A stretch of DNA of 64,000 nucleotides from Bacteroidota bacterium (lineage in GTDB: Bacteria; Bacteroidota; Bacteroidia; Bacteroidales; Lentimicrobiaceae), in the NCBI GenBank assembly GCA_023441805.1, contig JAEZNO010000001.1:265531-329530 (forward strand). The letters run 5' to 3'. A program made the position numbers and the translations under genes. The notes beneath the pieces were generated by a model. The model had not been told where the DNA came from, did no database searches, and saw only the letters and a list, made by a program, of their open reading frames with translations. Below, piece by piece: positions 32,791 through 40,556 of the stretch. Position 1 is the stretch's first letter. Every line of letters starts with the position of its first letter.

Positions 32791-33777
32791 ATGTCATTCA
32801 AACTGCTAATTATCAGATTTAGTTCAATTGGAGATATTGTGCTCACAACACCCGTTATAAGGTGTATTCATGAACAAAAGCCTGAAATTGAAATACACTT
32901 TCTTACCAAGAAACGATTTGCACCTATAGTTGAAAGTAATCCTAATATCAGCAAGGTACATTCTTTTAATAAGCAGCTTAGTGAGGTAATCCCTGATCTT
33001 AAGAAGGAGAAGTTTGATATAATTATTGATCTCCATCGAAATCTGAGGTCACACTATGTTTTGTTATCACTTAACCGGCCACATCACACTTTCAATAAAC
33101 TGAATATTGAGAAGTGGTTAATGGTGAAACTCAAAATCAATAAGCTGCCTCGTATTCATATTGTTGACAGATATCTTCAGGCAGTGAAAGATCTAAAAAT
33201 AGTCAATGATGGTAAGGGTCTTGACTTTTTTATCCCTGATGATGAAGAGGTTGATATTACAGGATTTCCTGAACTGCGAGCTGGATATTACGCCTTTGTC
33301 ATAGGTGGGAATCACAATACGAAGATATTACCGGCTGATATGGTGGCGGAAGTCTGCCGTAAACTTAATAAGCCTGTAGTTTTACTTGGCGGGAAAGATG
33401 ATGTGGCAAGCGGAAGCATAATTGAAAATCTTACTGCAGGCAAAACAATAAACATGTGTGGTAAATTATCACTCATGGAATCAGCATCATTTGTTCGTCA
33501 ATCAACAGCTGTAATTTCAAATGATACAGGTTTGATGCATATCGCTGCTGCATTCAATAAGCCAATTGTATCAATTTGGGGTAATACCATCCCCGAATTC
33601 GGAATGTATCCATATTTAAGGCCTGAAACGCCTTCGATGATTGCAGAAGTCAAAGGATTAAAATGCCGCCCATGCAGCAAGTTAGGGTATAAAGAATGCC
33701 CATTGAAGCACTTTAACTGTATGCGTCAGCAGAATATTGATGTAATAGCTTCTTTTGTAAACAATCTAGACAAATGA
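32791..33777 (+). CDS. Glycosyltransferase family 9 (heptosyltransferase-like)
   Basis: A 328-residue GT-B enzyme of family 9, which adds heptose or a related sugar to lipopolysaccharide core on the cytoplasmic side of the inner membrane. The N-terminus LLIIRFSSIGDIVLTTPVIRCI is the hallmark GT9 start, and SNDTGLMHIAAAFNKPIVSIWGNT carries the sugar-nucleotide-binding Asp-Thr-Gly region. A Cys-rich segment (LKCRPCSKLGYKECPLKHFNC) near the C-terminus is common in the family. It abuts the next gene tail-to-tail with no space between the stops. Confidence 0.92.
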   Translation: MSFKLLIIRFSSIGDIVLTTPVIRCIHEQKPEIEIHFLTKKRFAPIVESNPNISKVHSFNKQLSEVIPDLKKEKFDIIIDLHRNLRSHYVLLSLNRPHHTFNKLNIEKWLMVKLKINKLPRIHIVDRYLQAVKDLKIVNDGKGLDFFIPDDEEVDITGFPELRAGYYAFVIGGNHNTKILPADMVAEVCRKLNKPVVLLGGKDDVASGSIIENLTAGKTINMCGKLSLMESASFVRQSTAVISNDTGLMHIAAAFNKPIVSIWGNTIPEFGMYPYLRPETPSMIAEVKGLKCRPCSKLGYKECPLKHFNCMRQQNIDVIASFVNNLDK

Positions 33778-34416
33778 CTACCTGATAAAAGGATTATGTA
33801 GTCGCTCCATTCCTATTTCAGTTTTTTGACCATGACCAGGGTATACTGAGTAACTGTCATCAAGTAAAAACAGTTTGTGGACGATACCATCAAGAAGTAC
33901 ATCAAAATCACCGGTTGGCAAATCTGTCCTTCCTATACTTCCATAAAACAATACATCACCTGCAATTACAAATTTCTGTTTGTGGTTTACAAGACATATG
34001 CTGCCATCAGCATGTCCCGGGACATAGATAACTTCCAGTTCTGAGTTCCCAAATTTTATGGTATCACCGTCGTTGATAAAATAGTCGGGTGGAATAATAT
34101 CACTTCTTTTAAGACCATAGTCTATAGTTCTGCTATCTGCATTCTCCCAGAATATTTTCCCATTAGGATGCGCAGTGGCACCAATGCCATATTTATTTTT
34201 TACGTACCCGATGCCCAGAATATGATCAAGATGGTAATGTGTAATAATCATCTTCACCGGTATTAATGATCTTGATTCTATATATCCTGATAGCTCTTCT
34301 TCTTCTGAGTGATTACCGCAGGCCGGATCTATAATGATGCATTCACCTGATTCATCCGACAAAATAAAAGTATTAGTAGCAAAGAGGTTGAAAGTTAGGG
34401 ATTTGATAGTTATCAT
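33778..34416 (-). CDS. MBL-fold hydrolase, glyoxalase II-like
   Basis: A 212-residue metallo-beta-lactamase protein with two-metal ligands THYHLDHILG (HxHxDH), VPGHADGSICL, GDVLFYGSIGRTDLPTG and YPGHG. This pattern matches the hydroxyacylglutathione-hydrolase-like group, which hydrolyses thioesters; whether the substrate is glutathione-based is doubtful in an anaerobic Bacteroidota. Its stop codon directly touches that of the convergent GT9 gene. A TAnnTTTG-like element lies 64 bases upstream. Confidence 0.9.
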   Translation of the reverse strand: MITIKSLTFNLFATNTFILSDESGECIIIDPACGNHSEEEELSGYIESRSLIPVKMIITHYHLDHILGIGYVKNKYGIGATAHPNGKIFWENADSRTIDYGLKRSDIIPPDYFINDGDTIKFGNSELEVIYVPGHADGSICLVNHKQKFVIAGDVLFYGSIGRTDLPTGDFDVLLDGIVHKLFLLDDSYSVYPGHGQKTEIGMERLHNPFIR

Positions 34417-34480
34417 GGCAGTAATATTTTATGTACTTCTCTCGAAAATAACCAGTTTGGGATTAAGTTGTGGACAGATA

Positions 34481-34488
34481 CAAAAATA
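34481..34488 (-). promoter_or_regulatory. Possible promoter -7 element for the MBL hydrolase
   Basis: Minus-strand TATTTTTG matches TAnnTTTG, 64 bases before the ATG at 34416. It is in AT-rich sequence, so chance is a fair alternative. Confidence 0.35.
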
Positions 34489-34584
34489 TATAAAGTAATT
34501 TAGTAACACTTAGTAGTGTCAGTTTGTTAAGAAATATTATCTACTGCGGTTGAAAATAATATGTTAAATTAGCGTTTCTTTTAC

Positions 34585-37500
34585 ATGCGAAACATGCCAA
34601 TTGGCTCACGATATAATTCATGTTTGAAAATCAGTAAAGTATTACTGATGATAATTCTATTGTTTTCTTCTACTTTAACCCTTAAAGCACAGTTTTATAA
34701 TGGCTCACAGATGCCGTTTGGGAAAAGCAGGGTTCAGTATGGTGATTTCTTATGGTTATATTACCGATTGCCAGATTTTGATATATACTACTATCTTAAC
34801 GGTAAGGAACTTGCAAACTATACTGCCCGTTTTGCAAAGGAGTATTATCCGATAATTGAGCAGCAACTGGATAACCGGTTTACCGAAAAGATCAACTTTG
34901 TCATCTTCAATTCGCTTACCGATCTTAAACAGAGCAACATAGGGTTGCTGAGTGAACAGCAGTATAATATTGGAGGAATAACTTATATAGTTGGTAACAA
35001 GGTATTTGTTTATTTTGATGGTAATTACGGCAATTTCGAGAAACAATTGAAGGCAGGAATGGCGCGTGTACTGATTGACCAAACTATATATGGAGGTTCG
35101 GTAGGAAGGCAAATAACAAACTCAACTGTAATGAACCTGCCCGCATGGTTCATCGATGGATTAGTATCCTATCTTTCTGATGAATGGAATACCGAGCTTG
35201 ATAATCAACTCAGAGAAGGAATTATATCAGGACGTTATAAAAAGTTTAACCACCTGACCGGTGATGATGCCGTTACTGCAGGTCATGCTATCTGGAGGTA
35301 TATATCTGACAGATATGGTACTACCAGTATCCCAAATATTGTTTATCTGGCCCGCCTAAGCCGTAATGTTGAGACAGGTTTCTTGTACGTGTTGAATATT
35401 TCATTCAAGAATCTTCTTAAGCAGTGGTATGACGAGATGCAAAGTGTGTATTCATTAAGCGCAGACCGTCAGCATATACCCAAACATAATATCAAAAAGC
35501 GACTCAAAAAGGATATCGTAAATGATCAGGTAAAGCTCGATCCTGCTGGTAAGTATACAGCCTGGGTAAGTAATCAATCGGGGTTGGCAAAAGTATGGGT
35601 TTACGACAATTTTAAGAATAAAGCCAAAGTGCTTTACCGACAAGGACATCGACTGGATGAAAAGGTTGATCTTTCGTACCCGATTATTGACTTCCATCCC
35701 GGAGGTAGCATCTTATCAGTCATTACCGAAAGGAAAGGGCAAATTGTATTTAACCAGATAAATCTGCAAACTCGCAAAAAGACACGCCAGTCCATATTCG
35801 GATATCAGAAAATTCTCTCAATGTCATACTCTCCAAATGGTCGTGACCTTGTGTTTTCAGGAATCAAGCGGGGACAAAGTGACATTTTTGTCTTCAATAT
35901 TGCTTCAGCTTCATCTGAGCAGATAACAAAGGATGTTTATGATGATCTGGAACCGTCATTCCTCAGGAATGGAACCGAGATCATTTTTAGTTCCAACAGA
36001 ATACATGATACCATTGAAGATCAACCTGTTCTTAAAAAGCCTGGCTTAGAGGCAAATCATGACCTCTTTATTTATAATTATTCGGGAAAAGACAAAGTGC
36101 TCAGAAGGGTTACAAATACACCAAACGCTAACGAAACTGAGCCTTTGGAGTATGAACATGGATTTATCACTTATCTGAGTGACGAAAACGGTATATATAA
36201 CAGATATATTGCCAGACTTGACAGTTCAATAACACATGTTGACACTGCAGCTCATTACAGGTATTTTACACGTAATTATCTGACTACTAATTATCCTAAC
36301 AATATTTATAGTCATGATATCTCTCCCCGGACAGGTAAGTTAGCTCAAATAGTTAATAACGGACGTAAATGGCCTGTATCGGTAACTGAGAGACCACCGG
36401 CTGCTTCACTCCAGCCTGTGAAAGCTAACAATACCCTCTACATGCAGGATCAGCTAACTGAATTTGAAAAAAAGCAAAAGGAGGAAACTATTATTCAACC
36501 TGTCAGGAAATTACCAAGGTTCATAAACGTATATGTTGATGAGGATGAGTCAATTAAGGAAAAAGAAAAGCAATTTGGATATCCACTAAGAGAACAACCG
36601 CTTGTTACCCGGGATACTACTACTGATGGTTTTAAAGCTCCCAAAGCCCGAAACTATAATGTTGAGTATTCAATTAATGAACTCGTCAGTCAACTGGATT
36701 TTACTTTCCTTAGCAATTCTTATCAACCTTTCTCGGGTGGTACAGGTCCTATTTATCTAACCCCCGGTTTGAATGCATTCTTTAAAGTAGGATTGACTGA
36801 TCTGCTTGAAGACTACAGGATAGTGGCCGGAGTTCGTTTGGATTTTAATCTAGTCAACAATGAATATGTATTGAGCTTTGCTAACCTGAAACATCGCCTT
36901 GACAGAGAAATATACTTCCACCGTCAATCTATTGAGCAATCGAGTCCATTCTATATCATCAGATACAGGATCAATGAAGTCCATTATATGCTTAAATATC
37001 CTTTCAACCCACAGCTAAGTATCAAGGGAACTGTATCAGCAAGGAAGGACAGGGCAATATTCATGGCAATTGACCAATTTACCCTGCGTGAGCCGGATGT
37101 TAACAGATACTGGGTTTCAGGGAAATTAGACCTTACTTACGATGCTACACGCTCATTGGGCCTGAATCTGTATGACGGCTTACGCTTTAAGGCATTTGGT
37201 GAATACTATCATCAAATTGAAGGTGATGATCGTAATACCAATATGATTGTAATTGGAATGGACATAAGACATTATCTGCCATTACACAGGACAATTATCT
37301 GGGCTAACCGATTTGCTGCAAGTACTTCATTCGGGAAGAGTAAACTCATTTATTATATGGGTGGTGTAGATAACTGGTTGGCTCCAAAGTTCACTAACGA
37401 AGCTCCTATTGATTACACTAAAAACTATGCATACCAAACCTTAGCCACAAATATGCGTGGCTTTAATCAAAATGTTCGAAATGGTAACTCATTTGCCTTG

Positions 37501-37845
37501 TTAAGCAGCGAAGTCCGTATTCCTCTGATTAAATACATTGCAAACCGTCCTTTACGGTCCGATTTTCTGAATAATTTCCAGGTAATAGGATTTGGTGATT
37601 TTGGTACTGCATGGACCGGTACAACACCATATTCTGATGAGAATGCATTATTTACCCGTGTCATCACCCGTGGCTCGATTAAAGTTACTATCCGCGAACA
37701 ACGTGAACCACTTGTTGGAGGATTTGGTTTCGGTGCCCGCTCAAGATTGCTGGGTTATTTCATTCGTGCCGATTATGCCTGGGGTGTGGAAGATCTTGTG
37801 ATTACAAAACCCATATTCTATATTTCCTTAAGTTTAGATTTTTAA
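34585..37845 (+). CDS. Large exported protein: peptidase-MA-like N-terminus, TolB-type propeller and outer-membrane barrel
   Basis: A 1086-residue protein with a signal peptide (hydrophobic LLMIILLFSSTLTLKAQ, to about residue 36). Residues about 40-300 resemble the gluzincin-like domain of MA-type peptidases (PAWFIDGLVSYLSDEW), but no HExxH is seen, so it is probably inactive. Residues about 310-600 hold WD40-like/PD40 propeller repeats of the TolB type (YSPNGRDLVFSG, DDLEPSFLRNGTEIIFSSNR). From about 680 to the end, beta-strand patterns of a surface-antigen/Omp85-like barrel appear (MRGFNQNVRNGNSFALLSSEVRIP), ending in aromatic SLSLDF, as outer-membrane barrels do. Similar fusions are annotated TolB-like in Bacteroidota. 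The role in the envelope is unknown. Confidence 0.8.
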   Translation: MRNMPIGSRYNSCLKISKVLLMIILLFSSTLTLKAQFYNGSQMPFGKSRVQYGDFLWLYYRLPDFDIYYYLNGKELANYTARFAKEYYPIIEQQLDNRFTEKINFVIFNSLTDLKQSNIGLLSEQQYNIGGITYIVGNKVFVYFDGNYGNFEKQLKAGMARVLIDQTIYGGSVGRQITNSTVMNLPAWFIDGLVSYLSDEWNTELDNQLREGIISGRYKKFNHLTGDDAVTAGHAIWRYISDRYGTTSIPNIVYLARLSRNVETGFLYVLNISFKNLLKQWYDEMQSVYSLSADRQHIPKHNIKKRLKKDIVNDQVKLDPAGKYTAWVSNQSGLAKVWVYDNFKNKAKVLYRQGHRLDEKVDLSYPIIDFHPGGSILSVITERKGQIVFNQINLQTRKKTRQSIFGYQKILSMSYSPNGRDLVFSGIKRGQSDIFVFNIASASSEQITKDVYDDLEPSFLRNGTEIIFSSNRIHDTIEDQPVLKKPGLEANHDLFIYNYSGKDKVLRRVTNTPNANETEPLEYEHGFITYLSDENGIYNRYIARLDSSITHVDTAAHYRYFTRNYLTTNYPNNIYSHDISPRTGKLAQIVNNGRKWPVSVTERPPAASLQPVKANNTLYMQDQLTEFEKKQKEETIIQPVRKLPRFINVYVDEDESIKEKEKQFGYPLREQPLVTRDTTTDGFKAPKARNYNVEYSINELVSQLDFTFLSNSYQPFSGGTGPIYLTPGLNAFFKVGLTDLLEDYRIVAGVRLDFNLVNNEYVLSFANLKHRLDREIYFHRQSIEQSSPFYIIRYRINEVHYMLKYPFNPQLSIKGTVSARKDRAIFMAIDQFTLREPDVNRYWVSGKLDLTYDATRSLGLNLYDGLRFKAFGEYYHQIEGDDRNTNMIVIGMDIRHYLPLHRTIIWANRFAASTSFGKSKLIYYMGGVDNWLAPKFTNEAPIDYTKNYAYQTLATNMRGFNQNVRNGNSFALLSSEVRIPLIKYIANRPLRSDFLNNFQVIGFGDFGTAWTGTTPYSDENALFTRVITRGSIKVTIREQREPLVGGFGFGARSRLLGYFIRADYAWGVEDLVITKPIFYISLSLDF

Positions 37846-37853
37846 CCACAAAT

Positions 37854-37894
37854 TCATGATAAATCACCATGCATTTTTTGGTGCATTATCATGA
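37854..37894. terminator. Hairpin after the propeller/barrel gene
   Basis: TCATGATAA (37854-37862) pairs with TTATCATGA (37886-37894), with inner CACCA/TGGTG pairing, 9 bases past the stop. There is no T run after it, so termination is likely but not certain. A second small hairpin, AAGAGC-AAA-GCTCTT, lies at 37986-38000 in the same 205-base gap. Confidence 0.55.
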
Positions 37895-38050
37895 CTATGT
37901 GAAATTTTGGATTTCTCCTGCAAAGGGTAAGACATGACTAAGACTTGGTATAGAGTTGACCAAGACATGACTATAGCAAATTTTTAAGAGCAAAGCTCTT
38001 GCTTGCTACCAAAAACACCCACTTTTTACAAATGTAATTACATTAAATGT

Positions 38051-39025
38051 TTAGCTATTGCGCTCAGTTGTAAATACAACCAAATCTTTTAAAGATTCAA
38101 GCGATTGAGAGTAAGGGAAATCACTCAACATCGAGAGAGCATTGTCGCGATATTCAAACATCTTCTTTTCAGCATATTCCATCCCGCCACTTTCATTTAC
38201 TTTCTGCATCAACATGAGTACTTTTTCCTTATCCTGATTATGGTTTTTAACGGTGTTAATGATCTTACGCTTTTCAATGAAATCGGAGTTATTTAAGGTA
38301 TAAATCAAAGGGAGGGTCATCTTTTTCTCCTTGATGTCAATGCCTGAGGGCTTTCCGGTTTCGAGTGTTTTGTTGTAGTCGAAAAGATCATCCTTTATCT
38401 GGAAAGCAATACCGGTAAGTTCTCCAAATCTGCGCATTTTTTCGATCAGTGTGGCATCAGCTCCGGTTGATGCAGCACCTGCAGCACAGCAGGAAGCAAT
38501 CAGCGATGCAGTTTTCTTCCTTATAATTTCAAAATAGATATCCTCTCTGATATCAAGTCGCCGGGCCTTTTCAATCTGCAGAAGTTCACCCTCACTCATT
38601 TCGCGGGTGGCTTCAGATACAATACGCAAAATGTCGAAATCATCATGGTCTAATGCGAGAAGTAAACCCTTCGAGAGCAGATAGTCACCTATCAATACTG
38701 ATATTTTATTCTGCCATAGAGCATTTAAGGAAAAATACCCCCTCCGTTTATTAGAGTCATCCACAACATCATCATGAATGAGGGTTGCAGTATGAAGCAA
38801 CTCAATCAGTGAGGCCGCACGATAGGTTGTATCATTGATCTTACCACAAATATCTGCTGTCAGGAAGACGAAGAGAGGCCTCATTTGCTTGCCTTTGGTT
38901 TTAATTAAATAGGCAGTAATAGTATTGAGCAATGGCACAGAGCTTTTCATTGCCCCTTTGAATCGTTGCTCGAATTCCCGGATATGTTGCTCTACCGGCG
39001 CCTTAATTTCTTTAAGGTTAGTCAT
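38051..39025 (-). CDS. Polyprenyl diphosphate synthase
   Basis: A 324-residue all-helical trans-prenyltransferase that makes the side chain of menaquinone or a similar polyprenyl diphosphate. The first Asp-rich motif LIHDDVVDDS (DDxxD) and second motif IKDDLFDY are present, together with GKQMRPLF near the N-terminus for substrate phosphate binding. By length and motifs it matches octaprenyl/heptaprenyl synthases (IspB/HepT). It is divergent from the radical SAM gene with 57 bases between starts. Chain length cannot be read from sequence here. Confidence 0.93.
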   Translation of the reverse strand: MTNLKEIKAPVEQHIREFEQRFKGAMKSSVPLLNTITAYLIKTKGKQMRPLFVFLTADICGKINDTTYRAASLIELLHTATLIHDDVVDDSNKRRGYFSLNALWQNKISVLIGDYLLSKGLLLALDHDDFDILRIVSEATREMSEGELLQIEKARRLDIREDIYFEIIRKKTASLIASCCAAGAASTGADATLIEKMRRFGELTGIAFQIKDDLFDYNKTLETGKPSGIDIKEKKMTLPLIYTLNNSDFIEKRKIINTVKNHNQDKEKVLMLMQKVNESGGMEYAEKKMFEYRDNALSMLSDFPYSQSLESLKDLVVFTTERNS

Positions 39026-39041
39026 TGTGCAGATTTGTAAT

Positions 39042-39049
39042 CAAAAATA
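39042..39049 (-). promoter_or_regulatory. Promoter -7 element for polyprenyl synthase gene
   Basis: Minus-strand TATTTTTG, a TAnnTTTG match, 16 bases before the ATG at 39025. Confidence 0.45.
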
Positions 39050-39060
39050 ACTATAATTCT

Positions 39061-39068
39061 TAATTTTG
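39061..39068 (+). promoter_or_regulatory. Promoter -7 element for the radical SAM gene
   Basis: TAATTTTG matches TAnnTTTG, 14 bases before the ATG at 39083; back-to-back with the element at 39042-39049, so the two promoters must overlap in their upstream parts. Confidence 0.5.
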
Positions 39069-39082
39069 CGAAAAATTGATAG

Positions 39083-39859
39083 ATGTCGTTTCTCTTTAAT
39101 GAAATAGTTTTCGGTCCGGTAAGTAGTCGCCGGTTTGGTGTATCTTTAGGAATTAACCTGCTTCCCGATACAATGAAATACTGCACTTTTAACTGTGTGT
39201 ATTGCGAATGCGGTTTAACTGATTATGATCAGGAGAGCAAGGCAAAGATGTACTCAACCGATGAAGTGATTGCGGCACTTGAGGAAAGATTCAATGAACT
39301 TTACACAAAAGGTTTAAACCCTGATAATATTACATACGCCGGTAATGGTGAGCCCACCATGCATCCCGGTTTTGCCGGGATAATTGATAAAACTATTGAA
39401 CTCAGGGACAAGTATTTCCCTAAAGCAAAAGTTACAGTTCTGTCAAACGCTACCCGTATTAGTAAGGAATCTGTAAGGAATGCACTGTTAAAGATTGAAA
39501 ATAACGTGCTGAAGCTTGACGCCGGCAGCAATCACATGATGCATGCAATAAACCGTCCGCTATCCAACGTTACTATAGAGGATATTGTGGCTGAATTAAA
39601 GAAGTTTAATGGAAATGTAATCATTCAAACTTTATTTATCAGAGGCAGGACTAATGGTGTTGAAATTGATAATACTACAGATGAGGAAGTGAATTTGTGG
39701 TTGAATCATTTGAAGGAAATTAAACCCTCGTTGGTGATGCTTTATTCAATTTCAAGGGCTACACCTGAAGAGGGACTTATAAAGGTAGGTAAGGACGAAC
39801 TTGAATCAATTGCCGAAAAAGTCAGGGGCCTGAATATTGAAGCAGAAGTTTTTAACTAA
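39083..39859 (+). CDS. Radical SAM protein
   Basis: A 258-residue radical S-adenosylmethionine enzyme with the cluster-binding motif CTFNCVYC (CxxxCxxC, about residues 34-41), the GNGEPTMHP glycine-rich SAM-binding strand and the N-terminal FGPVSSRRFGVSLGINLLP segment. The latter pattern is typical of the conserved single-domain radical SAM family annotated in many anaerobes, whose reaction is not established. There is no accessory cluster domain. It lies 50 bases upstream of the pterin dehydratase gene. Confidence 0.9.
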   Translation: MSFLFNEIVFGPVSSRRFGVSLGINLLPDTMKYCTFNCVYCECGLTDYDQESKAKMYSTDEVIAALEERFNELYTKGLNPDNITYAGNGEPTMHPGFAGIIDKTIELRDKYFPKAKVTVLSNATRISKESVRNALLKIENNVLKLDAGSNHMMHAINRPLSNVTIEDIVAELKKFNGNVIIQTLFIRGRTNGVEIDNTTDEEVNLWLNHLKEIKPSLVMLYSISRATPEEGLIKVGKDELESIAEKVRGLNIEAEVFN

Positions 39860-39909
39860 CTGAACCTTTTATAAAATCTTCCTGTTAGTCTACAAAAAAG
39901 CGTTACAAT

Positions 39910-40158
39910 ATGTGGCATCAGATTGACCATAGCGACGGCAGTAGTGAGCTTGTCAGGTCATTTGAGTTCAGTGATTTCAGGGAGGCATTTGCCTTTTGTA
40001 CTAAAGTAGCCATGGTGGCCGAAAAACATAATCACCACCCTGAAATCAATATTGCCTATAATAAAGTTACTGTAAGTACTAGTACTCATGACTCAGGTAA
40101 CAAAATAACCGAAAAAGACAATAAACTGGCTTCTGATATAGATAAACTGCAGTTATAA
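39910..40158 (+). CDS. Pterin-4a-carbinolamine dehydratase (PhhB/PCD family)
   Basis: An 82-residue protein of the 4a-hydroxytetrahydrobiopterin dehydratase family. The active-site motif EKHNHHPEI (about residues 38-46), the VTVSTSTHDSG strand and the final ITEKDNKLASDID helix are intact. It dehydrates carbinolamine pterin formed by pterin-dependent hydroxylases, or has a role in pterin/molybdopterin metabolism in bacteria without such hydroxylases. It is slightly short at the N-terminus for the family. The next gene starts on its last base. Confidence 0.9.
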   Translation: MWHQIDHSDGSSELVRSFEFSDFREAFAFCTKVAMVAEKHNHHPEINIAYNKVTVSTSTHDSGNKITEKDNKLASDIDKLQL

Positions 40159-40556
40159 TGCTTCATTATGATGTAAAAATACTTCTCGCTTTCAGCGAGA
40201 CATTCAATGAGAATGAGGAATTCTTCCAATGGCTGCTTTCAAATGGGTATCCTGAATTAGCAGCTCTCTCCAAGGCTATCAGGGGAAGTGAAGAAGCATT
40301 TAACTGGCTCATTAAAAATGGCTATCAGCATTACGCTGCTCTCGACAGTGCTATTGACGACAATATAAATGCCTACGCCTGGTTAAACATGAACCAGTAT
40401 TTCTTTTTGGCAGTATTATCAGATGCCTGCCACAACCAGAAGGAAGCTATTGAATGGCTGACCAAAAATGACTTAAAAATCTTTATTCTCATTGCTGAGA
40501 AAATCAGATACTTCCGTGATAATCAAACATTTGATCATCACAAGCTTCATTTTTAA
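40158..40556 (+). CDS. Protein of four exact 25-residue WL repeats, unknown function
   Basis: A 132-residue protein whose Trp-Leu pairs fall at residues 25-26, 50-51, 75-76 and 100-101, exactly 25 apart. The repeat core is roughly WL-xx-N-x-Y-xxx-A-x-L-S-x-A-I, with a Glu-rich entry (EEFF, EEAF, INAY, KEAI). Such spacing suggests stacked pairs of short helices (a solenoid). I do not recognise the family. Its ATG overlaps the last base of the pterin dehydratase stop, so it is translationally coupled to it. It ends directly against the convergent ribonucleotide reductase gene (40557). No signal peptide is visible. Confidence 0.85.
   Translation: MLHYDVKILLAFSETFNENEEFFQWLLSNGYPELAALSKAIRGSEEAFNWLIKNGYQHYAALDSAIDDNINAYAWLNMNQYFFLAVLSDACHNQKEAIEWLTKNDLKIFILIAEKIRYFRDNQTFDHHKLHF

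Noticed and set aside
37986..38000. Small hairpin AAGAGC-AAA-GCTCTT as terminator for the polyprenyl synthase gene
   Set aside because: The stem is only 6 bp and the T run is on the wrong side for that strand.
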